Source: Helicobacteraceae bacterium (lineage in GTDB: Bacteria; Campylobacterota; Campylobacteria; Campylobacterales; Sulfurimonadaceae). Taken from it: a stretch of 47,481 bases of DNA. Each line of letters starts with the position of its first letter. Positions within the stretch are counted from its first letter, which is position 1. Positions 16,485 to 25,447 of the stretch are shown piece by piece. The notes below the pieces were generated by a model that saw nothing but the letters and a program-made list of their open reading frames with translations, made no database searches and was not told the origin of the DNA. The position numbers and the translations under genes were made by a program. The stretch covers positions 1 through 47,481 of the forward strand of contig WFNF01000115.1 in the NCBI GenBank assembly GCA_015488775.1. The letters run 5' to 3'.

Positions 16485-18278
16485 TTATTTGTACGATTTT
16501 TTTAACGCTAAAGCATCAACATGGTTCAAAATGGAAGATATTTCATCAATATTTGCATCTTTAATCGCTTGAAATGTTCCAAAATGTAAAATCAGTTTTT
16601 TAACTTTTGCCTCAGATATTCCATAAGAATTTAAAAGCTTAGATTCTTTATCCTCATTTAGTTTTCTTTTTCTATGAAATTGAATTGCATGATTATGAGC
16701 TTCATCTCTAAGATTTTGTATAAAATGTAATCTCTTATCATCAACACTTAATTTCAATTCTTTACCATCAAAATGAAGGATATCATTTGCACCGCCCTTT
16801 GATCGGTTTGATCTTTTGTCAATTTTTTCTTTTGATATACCTATCACATCTAAATTAACACCTGAAGAGTTTATAATATCTAAGGCTAATGATCTTAATG
16901 TTTTTCCACCATCTATAACCCATAAATCTGGTGGTGGATTTTTCTCAAAACTTTCAACTCTTCTGATCAACAACTCTCTCATTTGTGAATATTCATCTTT
17001 TGATTCAAGTATATAGTTTCTATAATCACTTTTAATAAAAGTATCTTCATCATAAACGACCATAGCCCCTACAGTTGAGCGTCCTGACATATGTGAGTTA
17101 TCAAAACATTCTACTCTAAAAGGTGTATTTTCAAGTTCTAGTAACTCTCTGATCTCCTGTTTTAACTTTAATTTCGGTGTTGATCTATCTTTTAGTGTTA
17201 GACTAGCATTTAATTTTGCTAAGGATGTTAGTGATTTTTTTTCACCACGTTTTGGATTAATAATTTTTATTTTTTTGCCTAACAATTCATGCAAATACTG
17301 TTCAATAAAAGATTTTTCTATAAAATCGTCTGCAACAAGTATATCTACAACTATAGGAGGTCTATGCTTAGTATAAAACTCTACTATAGCTCTTTCATAA
17401 ACTTCATCAATATCAATTCCATTTTTAAGTTGTATAAAATCATAAGAGGTAGATACTATTTTGCCATCTCTCATAAATATTCTGTATATAGAAGCTTCAA
17501 GTTCATTATAATCAAGTGCAAAAATATCAAAATTTTCACTCTTTGCAAAATCAATTTCTGAATTTAATGATGATTTCAAGATACGATTCGCTCTATCTCT
17601 AAGCTCTGCAGCTTCCTCAAATCTAAGAGTTTCAGCATAAAAAAGCATCTTTTCTTCTATCTTTTTTACTAAACTTTTTTTATTTTGTATAAATTTTCTC
17701 GCCTTTTGAACCTCTTTATCATATTGTTCGTCTGTAATATTAAACTCACAAGGTGCCAAACATTTTTTTATTTGATAATACAAACATGCTTTTTTTCCAT
17801 TTAAACAAGATTTTTTTTGAACCAACATACAAACTTCATATATAGATTCTAAAATATCTCTTGCACCAAGAGCAAATGGCCCAAAGTACTCTATGTCACC
17901 ACTTTTAATAACTTTTCTAGTTATGTCAAAGCGTCCAAACTTAACACTTTTATCAAAGTAAATGTAAGGGTACGTTTTATCATCTCTAAGTAAAATATTG
18001 TATTTTGGTTTAAGTTGCTTGATCAAGGAATTTTCCAAAATTAAAGCATCATTTTCACTTTTAACAACAATATAATCAAAATTTTCAGTTTGTTCAAGCA
18101 TTCGTACAATATGAGATGTTAACTTGAGATTTGCTTTTAATGTTGGAGTAAAAGTCCAATACGACTTCACTCTATTTTTAAGATTTTTGGCTTTCCCAAC
18201 ATAAAGAAGTTTACCATTTTTATCAAAATACTGGTAAACTCCCGCAGAATTTGGTAAGTTTTTAATTTTATTAATCAT
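16485..18278 (-). CDS. uvrC: UvrABC excinuclease subunit C
   Basis: The dual-incision nuclease of nucleotide excision repair (597 aa). An N-terminal GIY-YIG domain (AGVYQYFDKNGKLLYVGKAK) makes the 3' cut. A cysteine-rich stretch around 150-175 is followed by a UVR domain (EEKMLFYAETLRFEEAAELRD). The C-terminal RNase H-like nuclease domain includes 'VECFDNSHMSGRSTVGAMVV' and 'DLWVIDGGK'. Helix-hairpin-helix residues close the protein. The start overlaps the end of the DciA-like gene by 8 bases, so the two are translationally coupled. Confidence 0.97.
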   Translation of the reverse strand: MINKIKNLPNSAGVYQYFDKNGKLLYVGKAKNLKNRVKSYWTFTPTLKANLKLTSHIVRMLEQTENFDYIVVKSENDALILENSLIKQLKPKYNILLRDDKTYPYIYFDKSVKFGRFDITRKVIKSGDIEYFGPFALGARDILESIYEVCMLVQKKSCLNGKKACLYYQIKKCLAPCEFNITDEQYDKEVQKARKFIQNKKSLVKKIEEKMLFYAETLRFEEAAELRDRANRILKSSLNSEIDFAKSENFDIFALDYNELEASIYRIFMRDGKIVSTSYDFIQLKNGIDIDEVYERAIVEFYTKHRPPIVVDILVADDFIEKSFIEQYLHELLGKKIKIINPKRGEKKSLTSLAKLNASLTLKDRSTPKLKLKQEIRELLELENTPFRVECFDNSHMSGRSTVGAMVVYDEDTFIKSDYRNYILESKDEYSQMRELLIRRVESFEKNPPPDLWVIDGGKTLRSLALDIINSSGVNLDVIGISKEKIDKRSNRSKGGANDILHFDGKELKLSVDDKRLHFIQNLRDEAHNHAIQFHRKRKLNEDKESKLLNSYGISEAKVKKLILHFGTFQAIKDANIDEISSILNHVDALALKKSYK

Positions 18279-18705
18279 TATCTATAATATCTCTAATTTT
18301 TTCTAGTGTATTGTGATTTTTTTCACTTTTTATATTGTTATTAAACTCTGCATGGGAACGTTCTTCATATAAAGGTGGTTCTTTATAAGCAAAAAGCTCT
18401 TTTTTATGAAAGTTAAAGTCAACATAGGCTTTAATTTCATCAAATTCAATACCCTCACATACATCTGGAGGATAAAGTTTTAATGGAGTTTTAATAGATT
18501 CTATTATAATATTAAACTCCTGCTTGGCAGATGGATGAGAGAGAACAAAAGTAATTTTATTTTTATTTATATATCCAAAAAGTACCATCTCTTGCAAGTG
18601 CAGAGGAAAGAGTGTAATAATTCTTTTTATACACTTGTGAGAGTTTAATTTACCAAACTGAGGTTGACTTTGAAGAGAACCAATAATTTCAAAAGCTTTT
18701 TTCAT
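18271..18705 (-). CDS. DciA/DUF721-like protein
   Basis: A 144-aa basic protein. Its middle (about 40-80) has the pattern 'QEMVLFGYINKNKITFVLSHPSAKQEF', alternating strands and a helix resembling DUF721/DciA proteins, which load the replicative helicase DnaB in most bacteria. The C-terminal third is charged and probably disordered. It overlaps uvrC by 8 bases and lies antisense to the start of a small lipoprotein gene. The DciA assignment rests on the fold pattern alone and is tentative; otherwise it is a conserved hypothetical. Confidence 0.55.
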   Translation of the reverse strand: MKKAFEIIGSLQSQPQFGKLNSHKCIKRIITLFPLHLQEMVLFGYINKNKITFVLSHPSAKQEFNIIIESIKTPLKLYPPDVCEGIEFDEIKAYVDFNFHKKELFAYKEPPLYEERSHAEFNNNIKSEKNHNTLEKIRDIIDND

Positions 18706-18810
18706 ATAGCTATTATAACACTTATCTTGTTAAGTTTTACATCATGTGGATACAAAGGTGATCCATTTTATAGTAGTAAAGTTAAAGAGCAGGTGTTAGA
18801 TGCAGTATGA
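18670..18810 (+). CDS. Small LptM-like lipoprotein
   Basis: A 46-aa frame with a TTG start at 18670, preceded by GAGG with six-base spacing. It encodes a basic n-region, a hydrophobic stretch (IAIITLILL) and a lipobox LSFTSC. The C-G-Y-K-G-D-P-F-Y that follows closely resembles the CGxKGPLY start of mature LptM/YifL, the lipoprotein that helps assemble the LptD outer-membrane translocon. Mature length is only about 21 residues. It overlaps the DciA-like gene antisense at its 5' end and nadB by 11 bases at its 3' end, so nadB translation is probably coupled to it. ATA at 18706 is an alternative, less likely start. Confidence 0.7.
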   Translation: MKRTNNFKSFFHIAIITLILLSFTSCGYKGDPFYSSKVKEQVLDAV

Positions 18811-20242
18811 TGTAGTAATAATTGGTGCTGGTGTTGCTGGTTTATATGCTAGTATGCAGTTTAGTACAGATAAAAAAGTTCTTATAATCAACAAGGCTTA
18901 TCCTTGGGAGTGCAATACATATTATGCTCAAGGTGGAGTAACTACAGCGCGAGATAGTAATGATATTGATTTACATGTAAAAGATACTATTACAGCAGGT
19001 GCTACACTGTGTAACGAAAAAGCAGTGCGTGTTATGAGTGAAAACTCAATAGATGTGATTGATAATCTTATAAAAAGTGGTTTTGAGTTTGATAAAGATG
19101 ATAATGGTGAACTTTTATATACTAAAGAAGCTGCACATTCCACTGAAAGAATTTTACATGCTGGAGGAGATGCAACAGGAAGATACTTACATCATTTTTT
19201 ATTAAAATCTACAAAACACCCTATGTTAGCAGATACAACAGTAATAGATTTAATTTTTGATAATGATAGATGTATTGGTGTTTTAACATCCACACGAGGG
19301 AAACAAAAAGCAATTTATGCTAACAATATTATCATAGCGAGTGGAGGTATTGGATCACTTTTTGATGTACATACAAATGCAAAAAAAATATCGGGAGAGT
19401 TACAAGGTATAGCTGCACTTCATGATATTGAATTAGAGATGATGGAGATGACCCAATTTCATCCTACCGTTTTTGTTTCTAACTCTAACGCACAAAAATT
19501 ACTATTAACTGAAGCATTAAGAGGTGAAGGGGCTAAAATTGAAGATGAAAGTGGATATAGATTTTTAAAAGATTATCATAAAGATGAAGAGTTGGCACCT
19601 AGAGATATAGTAAGTCGAGCTATATTTTCATATGCAAAAAATCATTCAACTCAAGTTTACTTAAATTTTGAAAATTTTTCAAATGAATATTTTCAAAAAA
19701 GGTTTCCAAATATTAGTGAAAAATTTAAATCTTTAGGTTTTAATGTTCCTGAACAAAGAGTTCCAATTTCACCAGCATTTCATTATTCAATTGGTGGTAT
19801 AAAAACTGATCTTAACGGGAAAGTTATAAACAAAAAAAATCTATATGCCATAGGTGAAGTAGCATCAACTGGGGTTCATGGAGCTAATAGACTTGCATCA
19901 AATTCATTACTAGAGGGTTTAGTTTTTGCTAGTCTAGCTTCTAAAGAAATTTTGAGAGATGAGAAGTTACCATTGCAAAAAAGTATTGTATTTAGTAACA
20001 AATTACTCTTTGTAGATGGTGACATAGATAAAAAGAATGAACTTCGAGACATAATGTGGCATAATGTGGCTATTGAAAGGACTACTGAAGGTTTACTTGA
20101 AACTTTAGAGTTCATAAACAAAACACTTAACAGTAATATTGGTTGGCTTTTAAAGCTTAGACTAATAACTGCAAAAGAGATTGTACAAAGTGCAATAAAA
20201 AGAAAAAAATCCATTGGGGTACATTTTATTAAGGAGTCATAA
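18800..20242 (+). CDS. nadB: L-aspartate oxidase
   Basis: The FAD enzyme that oxidises L-aspartate to iminoaspartate, the first step of de novo NAD synthesis (480 aa, shorter than the E. coli enzyme). The N-terminal dinucleotide fold is VVIIGAGVAGLYA. Fumarate reductase/succinate dehydrogenase flavoprotein family motifs follow: HTERILHAGGDATGR-like, MEMTQFHPTVF, and LRGEGAKI with APRDIVSRAI. The YAIGEVASTGVHGANRLASNSLLEG loop marks NadB rather than SdhA/FrdA. It is cytoplasmic. It overlaps the small lipoprotein gene upstream and shares one base with the nhaD start downstream. nadA is not in the window. Confidence 0.95.
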   Translation: MQYDVVIIGAGVAGLYASMQFSTDKKVLIINKAYPWECNTYYAQGGVTTARDSNDIDLHVKDTITAGATLCNEKAVRVMSENSIDVIDNLIKSGFEFDKDDNGELLYTKEAAHSTERILHAGGDATGRYLHHFLLKSTKHPMLADTTVIDLIFDNDRCIGVLTSTRGKQKAIYANNIIIASGGIGSLFDVHTNAKKISGELQGIAALHDIELEMMEMTQFHPTVFVSNSNAQKLLLTEALRGEGAKIEDESGYRFLKDYHKDEELAPRDIVSRAIFSYAKNHSTQVYLNFENFSNEYFQKRFPNISEKFKSLGFNVPEQRVPISPAFHYSIGGIKTDLNGKVINKKNLYAIGEVASTGVHGANRLASNSLLEGLVFASLASKEILRDEKLPLQKSIVFSNKLLFVDGDIDKKNELRDIMWHNVAIERTTEGLLETLEFINKTLNSNIGWLLKLRLITAKEIVQSAIKRKKSIGVHFIKES

Positions 20243-21564
20243 TGACTAGAGCTGTTGAAGGTCACGCTATTGATTTAGCTACTGAGCCTGTAGGTTTTCT
20301 ACTACTTGCTATATTTATAATAGGATATTATTTTATAGCTACAGAGGAAAAATATGAATTAAACAAGGCAAAACCTGCCTTATTTACGGGTACACTTATG
20401 TTTATAATTTTAGGAGGATACTATGCCTACCAAGGTTTAGATTTTTCTATGTTTGAAACAGAAATATCACATCTAGTATTAGAGATTGCAGAGATATTTT
20501 TCTTTTTATATGTTGCTATGACATATATTGAAGCTTTAATAGAGCGTGGAGTTTTTAATGCACTAAAATCTAAGCTTATAGCGAAGGGGCTTGGGTATAA
20601 ACAACTATTTTGGGTTACTGGTCTTTTAGCATTTTTTATATCACCAGTTGCTGACAACTTAACAACAGCACTTATATTATCAACCGTTCTTGTAACTATT
20701 GAAAAAGATAATCATAAATTTTTAGTTCCAGCAGCTATAAATGTTGTTGTAGCGGCAAATGCAGGTGGGGCATGGTCACCATTTGGAGACATAACTACTC
20801 TTATGGCTTGGGCAGCACACAAAGGTGAATTTGTTGACTTTTTATACTTATTTCCAGCATCAGTAATTGGTTGGGCAACTACAGCATATATCTTAAGTCG
20901 TTTTGTTCCAGATGAGTTTCCTAACAAAGGTAACGAAAATAATGGCGAGGACATTAAAATACTTAAAGGTGGAAAAATCATTATCACACTTGGTGCTTTA
21001 ACAATACTATTTGCTGTTATTGGTAAACAAGTTATGCATTTACCACCAATGTGGGGTATGTTATTTGGTCTCTCGCTTCTAAATCTTTACGCTTTTTCAC
21101 ATAAACGCCGTCACGATGAAGATTTAAATGTATTTTCTGCAATTGCAAAAATTGAAAATGACACTTTACTTTTCTTTTTTGGTATTTTAGCCGCTGTTGG
21201 AGCATTACATTTTGCTGGTTTCTTGGCACATGCAGCAAAATTATATGAATTATTTGACCCAACAATAGTAAATATAGGAGTTGGTTTTGTATCTGCAATT
21301 GTAGATAATGTTCCGGTAATGAGTGCAGTACTTAAGGCTAATCCAGACTTAGGTGTTGATCAATGGATGTTAGCAACTTTAACAGCTGGTATTGGTGGTT
21401 CACTAATATCTTTTGGTTCAGCAGCAGGCGTTGGTGTAATGGGTAAACTAAATGGTATTTATACTTTTGGATCACATCTGAAGTATTCTTGGGCCATACT
21501 TATAGGTTATATAATCTCCGTTTCTATATGGTACTTTCAATTTCAAATTTTAGGTTTATACTAA
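20242..21564 (+). CDS. nhaD: Na+/H+ antiporter NhaD
   Basis: A 440-aa polytopic inner-membrane protein of the NhaD/ion-transporter superfamily, with about 11-12 hydrophobic segments. Signature stretches are 'SPVADNLTTALILSTVL', 'AANAGGAWSPFGDITTLMAW' and 'SAIVDNVPVMSAVLKANPDL'. They contain the Asp/Thr residues expected for cation binding in NhaD. It exchanges cytoplasmic Na+ (or Li+) for H+, in keeping with a marine or saline habitat. Its ATG shares one base with the nadB stop, so it is in the same operon. A perfect 11-bp hairpin lies just downstream. Confidence 0.93.
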   Translation: MTRAVEGHAIDLATEPVGFLLLAIFIIGYYFIATEEKYELNKAKPALFTGTLMFIILGGYYAYQGLDFSMFETEISHLVLEIAEIFFFLYVAMTYIEALIERGVFNALKSKLIAKGLGYKQLFWVTGLLAFFISPVADNLTTALILSTVLVTIEKDNHKFLVPAAINVVVAANAGGAWSPFGDITTLMAWAAHKGEFVDFLYLFPASVIGWATTAYILSRFVPDEFPNKGNENNGEDIKILKGGKIIITLGALTILFAVIGKQVMHLPPMWGMLFGLSLLNLYAFSHKRRHDEDLNVFSAIAKIENDTLLFFFGILAAVGALHFAGFLAHAAKLYELFDPTIVNIGVGFVSAIVDNVPVMSAVLKANPDLGVDQWMLATLTAGIGGSLISFGSAAGVGVMGKLNGIYTFGSHLKYSWAILIGYIISVSIWYFQFQILGLY

Positions 21565-21572
21565 ATCTAAAT

Positions 21573-21598
21573 CATACAAGACATATCTGTCTTGTATG
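21573..21598 (+). terminator. Hairpin terminator after nhaD
   Basis: A perfect 11-bp stem (CATACAAGACA at 21573-21583 with 21588-21598) has a TATC loop. It is followed by a short T-rich run (CCTTTCATTT). It sits between nhaD and an unrelated gene that has its own ribosome site. Confidence 0.7.
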
Positions 21599-21622
21599 CC
21601 TTTCATTTAATCAAGGATCATT

Positions 21623-22300
21623 ATGAAAAACCTCATTATCATTTTATTATTTTTAAACTTTTCAATTCAACTTTTTGCACTAGATATATCAAAATCAAAA
21701 ATATTTACTGAAACACTAACCAGCACAAAGTTAAAATTAAACATTAACATAACATTAGACTCTTACCAAAGAGGTACTATTGAAAAAAGATTTGAATATG
21801 TCAGCGATGATGTTGAAGATTCTGAATTATGTATAGGTGGTACTTACAATATATTTATACTAAAACAAAACAGTATATCAAAAAAAGTAAATAAGCTTTT
21901 TAATTCAGATACATTAACATATAGAGGTAATATATCTTATGAATGTATTTTTAAAGATAAAAAAAAGATGGAAGATCTTATAGACAAGCTTACAATCATT
22001 AAAGATATAGAGATAAACCAATCACCAATCACAAATGTACTTGATCAGAAAAAAATAAATATTAAAAATAAAATTTTAGAAAAAAGAGCTTATGCTTTTG
22101 CAAATAAAGAGTCAAATAATTACTCTATAATTACAAATAAAAAATGTACAACAAGTTCTATAAAATTTAGTCAAAGCTATAGACAACAAGCACATAGAGC
22201 CTTAGTAAACTCAAAATCTTCATCTAGTAATATTATAGAACCACTAAATAAAAATGTTGAAATAAAGTTAAATGTAGCTTATATATTTACTTGTAAATAA
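21623..22300 (+). CDS. SIMPL/DUF541-like exported protein
   Basis: A 225-aa protein with an N-terminal signal peptide (MKNLIIILLFLNFSIQLFA). The mature part has a pattern reminiscent of SIMPL (DUF541) domains. A first strand pair is followed by a 'YRGNISYECIFKDKKKMEDLIDKL' strand-helix unit, then a long helix with 'KRAYAFANKE', and a final strand reading VEIKLNVAYIFTC. Three cysteines (about 71, 106 and 173) plus the near-terminal one could form disulfides. It is probably periplasmic. The ribosome site is AAGGA. It converges on msrB with only 3 bases between stops. Function is unknown. Confidence 0.6.
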   Translation: MKNLIIILLFLNFSIQLFALDISKSKIFTETLTSTKLKLNINITLDSYQRGTIEKRFEYVSDDVEDSELCIGGTYNIFILKQNSISKKVNKLFNSDTLTYRGNISYECIFKDKKKMEDLIDKLTIIKDIEINQSPITNVLDQKKINIKNKILEKRAYAFANKESNNYSIITNKKCTTSSIKFSQSYRQQAHRALVNSKSSSSNIIEPLNKNVEIKLNVAYIFTCK

Positions 22301-22303
22301 TAT

Positions 22304-22738
22304 TTATTTTTTATTTGCTTCAAATTTTAAAGCTATAGAGTTAACACAATGTCTTGTATTTGTTGAAGTAAATTTTTCACCCTTGAAAACATGACCTAAA
22401 TGTGCTCCACAATTACTACAAGTTATCTCAATTCTATGTCCATCAGCATCTCTTGTATGTTTAACAGCACCTTTTATCTCTTTATCAAATGCTGGCCATC
22501 CGCAGCCTGAATTAAATTTTGAGCTAGATTTATAAAGTGGAGCATTACATCTTTTACAATGGTAAACGCCCTCTTTATAAAATTTATTGTACTTACCACT
22601 ATATGGTCTCTCCGTACCCTTATAAACAATTATTCTTTCCTCTTGTGGTGTTAATGATTTCAATTCGCTAAGCTTCCAACTCTCATTAGAGAAAGAAACA
22701 TTCACCAAAGCAAATAATATTAGTATTAAAGTTTTCAT
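22304..22738 (-). CDS. msrB: Periplasmic methionine-R-sulfoxide reductase MsrB
   Basis: Reduces methionine-R-sulfoxide in proteins (144 aa). An N-terminal signal peptide (MKTLILILFALVNVSFS) indicates export, unlike the usual cytoplasmic MsrB. Structural zinc is bound by C61-x2-C64 and C107-x2-C110. The catalytic cysteine is C131 in TRHCVNSIAL, and C79 in SGCGWPAF may act as resolving cysteine. Family motifs 'RPYSGKYNKFY' and 'GAHLGHVF' are intact. A periplasmic form fits protection of exported proteins against oxidants. The electron donor is not encoded nearby. Confidence 0.95.
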   Translation of the reverse strand: MKTLILILFALVNVSFSNESWKLSELKSLTPQEERIIVYKGTERPYSGKYNKFYKEGVYHCKRCNAPLYKSSSKFNSGCGWPAFDKEIKGAVKHTRDADGHRIEITCSNCGAHLGHVFKGEKFTSTNTRHCVNSIALKFEANKK

Positions 22739-22776
22739 GCAAGCAGTTTAAAACATCAACATAAATATATTATAAA

Positions 22777-24054
22777 CTATCTACTATCTCTTTTTGTAGT
22801 TTTCCTTTTTTTACCAGTTCTAGATCTAGTCTCTTTTTTTATATATGGTTTTTTTTGAGATTTTTTTGCATTATTTCTCATCTCATCTGTTATATTGTCA
22901 TGAGTTGGCCTTTTTCCCATCTCATGCTCATAACCATCCATAGGATTTTGTTCTAACTTCTCTTTTATAAGATTTTCTACAGATTTAAGCCTAAAAAACT
23001 CATCTTTACAAATTAAAGATATAGCTTCACCACTCTCACCAGCCCTTCCAGTACGTCCAATTCTATGCACATAATCTTGTGGATTATCAGGTAATTCAAA
23101 ATTTATAACTAAAGGCAATAATTCTATATCAATTCCACGAGATGCAACATCAGTAGCAACTAAAACTTTTGCTGTTTTTTCCTTAAAAGAGTTTAAAGCT
23201 TTTAGTCTAGCAGCTTGTGTTTTATCACCATGAATACTTACAGTTTTCAAACCATCAAGCTTTAGATGTTTAACTAACTCTTCTGCTTGAAGTTTCGTTC
23301 TAGCAAAAACCATAACTTGCTGATTTCTAATCCCAATTAAATGAGATAAAAGTTCCATCTTTTGTTCACTAACTACGGGTATTACACTTTGTTTAACATT
23401 TAAAGATGTTCTATTTTCTCTAGTTATCTTAACTTTAACTGCTTGAACTAAAATAGCATTTGCAAGTTTTTTCACAGCTTCATTTTGAGTTGCTGAAAAC
23501 ATTAAATTTTGTCTTTTTTTAGGTAGCCTAGATATTATCTCTTGAATCTCTTTAGAAAAACCCATATCAAGTATTCTATCTGCTTCATCAAGTACTAGAA
23601 CCTCTACTTCATCTAGCTTAATGCTACCAGAATTAATATGTTCTATTAACCTACCTGTTGTTGCTACAACAATTTGAGGTTTTTTTTCTAACTCTTCTTT
23701 TTGAGTATTTTCACTTACCCCACCATAAATAACTGTAGATTTCAAACTTAGATTTGATCCATAAGTTTTTACAAAATTGTGTACTTGTATGGCTAATTCA
23801 CGAGTTGGAACTAAGATTAAGGCTCTTGGAGAATCTTTTGAATCTTTCCTTTTTGACTTTTTTCCTAAATTTTGTAATATTGGAAGAACAAATGCAGCAG
23901 TTTTGCCGGTACCAGTTTGAGCTGTAGCAAATACATCTCTTAAAGCCAGTATCATCGGTATTGTTTGCATTTGAACTGGTGTAGGTTCTGTATAACCCTC
24001 TTTTTTGACTGATTTTAAAATCTCATTAGATAGATTTAGTTTTTCAAAGCTCAT
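22777..24054 (-). CDS. RhlE-type DEAD-box RNA helicase
   Basis: A 425-aa ATP-dependent RNA helicase. The ATG at 24054 (MSFEKLNLSNEILK) is chosen because AAGGGA precedes it and the family starts here; an open extension upstream is hydrophobic and not conserved in type. Motifs in order: Q motif (PTPVQMQTIP), motif I ATAQTGTGKT, Ia PTRELAIQ, II LDEADRILDMGF, III SAT, and VI HRIGRTGRAG. The C-terminal 50 residues are very Lys/Arg-rich, typical of RhlE/CsdA-type RNA-binding tails. It probably acts in ribosome assembly or mRNA turnover. It is not placed in an obvious operon. Confidence 0.93.
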   Translation of the reverse strand: MSFEKLNLSNEILKSVKKEGYTEPTPVQMQTIPMILALRDVFATAQTGTGKTAAFVLPILQNLGKKSKRKDSKDSPRALILVPTRELAIQVHNFVKTYGSNLSLKSTVIYGGVSENTQKEELEKKPQIVVATTGRLIEHINSGSIKLDEVEVLVLDEADRILDMGFSKEIQEIISRLPKKRQNLMFSATQNEAVKKLANAILVQAVKVKITRENRTSLNVKQSVIPVVSEQKMELLSHLIGIRNQQVMVFARTKLQAEELVKHLKLDGLKTVSIHGDKTQAARLKALNSFKEKTAKVLVATDVASRGIDIELLPLVINFELPDNPQDYVHRIGRTGRAGESGEAISLICKDEFFRLKSVENLIKEKLEQNPMDGYEHEMGKRPTHDNITDEMRNNAKKSQKKPYIKKETRSRTGKKRKTTKRDSR

Positions 24055-24267
24055 ATTTTCCCTTATTTGTATTGCAACTTTTTGCATAATATATATGTAA
24101 TTATAGCAGAGTATAAAATTAATCAATAAATATTGACATATAAGTATTACTATTTTAAACATTATGCAATAAAATATTATTTTACATTAGTTTAAAGTAT
24201 TTAATTAAAGCTAAAAAGTTATAATAAATCAATAATTTAATGGTGAAGCCATTTATTGGAGAGATAT

Positions 24268-25134
24268 ATGATAAAAATTTTCATTTTAACCTTACTAGCA
24301 ATAAATTTAATTGCTCAACCCTTGTTTAGTAATCACAACCAGATGGATACAAGTAACTACATCACATCACTAAAAGATTTACTTATTGCTACACAAAAGA
24401 CAAGAGGTATGACTTACACTTATCTTAAAGGTGATTCATCAGTAGTTTTTATTGTAATGAACTTCAGAAAAGAGATGAAAAAAGCTCTCATGGAACTTGA
24501 AGTTTCCCAGCTTGGTGGAGATAAAGTTCTAAAAAGTAGAGAAGAGAGACTATCTGATAATCTAATTAGACTAAATAGAAACGCAATGAATATGAATCCA
24601 GAAAAAATGTTTCAGGAATATACTATTGAGATTGAAAATATTTTGGTATTGGCAAATTTAGCAGAGATTAGAAGTTCTGAAAATTTAAATGAACTTGGAA
24701 AACTTAGTGTAGAAAATCTTTTAAAAACTGCTTTGCCTTTAACAGAGGACATAGGTCAGCTAAGAGCATTAGGCGCTGGAAGTATAGCTACACTAAATGA
24801 AACAGGTTCGTTAGATGAGTCCAAAATAAAATCTATGCAAATATTACTTCCAGAAATAGAATCAGTGCTAAGAGAGTTTGAAATTGGTTCTGCCTCAGTA
24901 TCCGCTCACTACTCAAAACCTATGGATATTGATCTAAAAACAGTTCTTAGTACAAACAGAGCGGATATAGATACATTCATGCAACTTACAGATAAAATCT
25001 TTTTAAAAGGTGAATCAACGACTTTGACTCCACAAGAGTATTTCGAAATGGGAACTAATTGTATCAATAATCTTTTAAAGATTTTTAAACTACAAAACAA
25101 AGCAATTATGGCTTCATCTAAGGGTTGGTTCTAA
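24268..25134 (+). CDS. Exported NIT-like (nitrate/nitrite-sensing type) helical protein
   Basis: A 288-aa protein whose ATG at 24268 is preceded by GGAGAG. A TTG four codons earlier is less likely. It begins with a signal peptide (MIKIFILTLLAINLIAQ). The rest is almost all helical. The first helix carries 'TQKTRGMTYTYLKGD', matching the RG-M-x-x-x-YL signature of NIT sensor domains. The same signature occurs in the hybrid kinase at 10657-14055. No transmembrane anchor or output domain follows, so it is probably a free periplasmic protein that binds a ligand or a partner. It converges on and overlaps the MIP18-like gene by 4 bases. Nitrate or nitrite binding is inference. A TATAAT hexamer at 24220-24225 may be its -10. 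Confidence 0.7.
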   Translation: MIKIFILTLLAINLIAQPLFSNHNQMDTSNYITSLKDLLIATQKTRGMTYTYLKGDSSVVFIVMNFRKEMKKALMELEVSQLGGDKVLKSREERLSDNLIRLNRNAMNMNPEKMFQEYTIEIENILVLANLAEIRSSENLNELGKLSVENLLKTALPLTEDIGQLRALGAGSIATLNETGSLDESKIKSMQILLPEIESVLREFEIGSASVSAHYSKPMDIDLKTVLSTNRADIDTFMQLTDKIFLKGESTTLTPQEYFEMGTNCINNLLKIFKLQNKAIMASSKGWF

Positions 25135-25445
25135 GAACCAATTCCTGTCGCCTTTAACTTTTCCTTTACACTCTCATCAGCTAAATCTATACTCCAAACA
25201 GGTTCCCATACAATTTCAACTGCACAAAACTCACTTTTTGTTTCCCTTTCAACTGCTTCTTTAACCCATGTTTGCATCATCTGATGAAGAGGGCAACCTC
25301 TTGTAGATAAAGTCATCTTAACACTTACATGATTATTTTTTAAAATTAGCACATCATATATAAGTCCCATTTCAACTAAATTAAACCCAACTTCAGGATC
25401 TATCACCGTACTAATAGCCTTATAAACTTCATCTTTAGTTACCAT
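25131..25445 (-). CDS. MIP18/DUF59 family iron-sulfur cluster protein
   Basis: A 104-aa member of the MIP18/PaaD/SufT-like family, which helps mature iron-sulfur or other metalloproteins. Visible features are the DPEVG loop (residues 16-20), 'NLVEMGLIYDV' and the conserved cysteine C51 in TRGCPLHQMM. An ATG at 25445 follows the upstream stop closely, with AAGGAG seven bases before it. It is the last gene of a three-gene unit behind the Fnr-type box, so it may service a metal centre in the heme-copper-like membrane protein or a partner enzyme. Similar genes are often found with nitrogen-oxide metabolism genes; this is context, not proof. Confidence 0.88.
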   Translation of the reverse strand: MVTKDEVYKAISTVIDPEVGFNLVEMGLIYDVLILKNNHVSVKMTLSTRGCPLHQMMQTWVKEAVERETKSEFCAVEIVWEPVWSIDLADESVKEKLKATGIGS

Positions 25446-25447
25446 AA

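Noticed and set aside
17289-17561. 90-codon plus-strand frame opposite uvrC
   Set aside because: Antisense to conserved uvrC sequence, with a biased Tyr/Ile/Asn composition and no start signal.
24055-24162. Hydrophobic 36-codon N-terminal extension of the DEAD-box helicase
   Set aside because: It lacks a ribosome site, would put a membrane segment on a cytoplasmic helicase, and the conserved start MSFEKL has its own AAGGGA.
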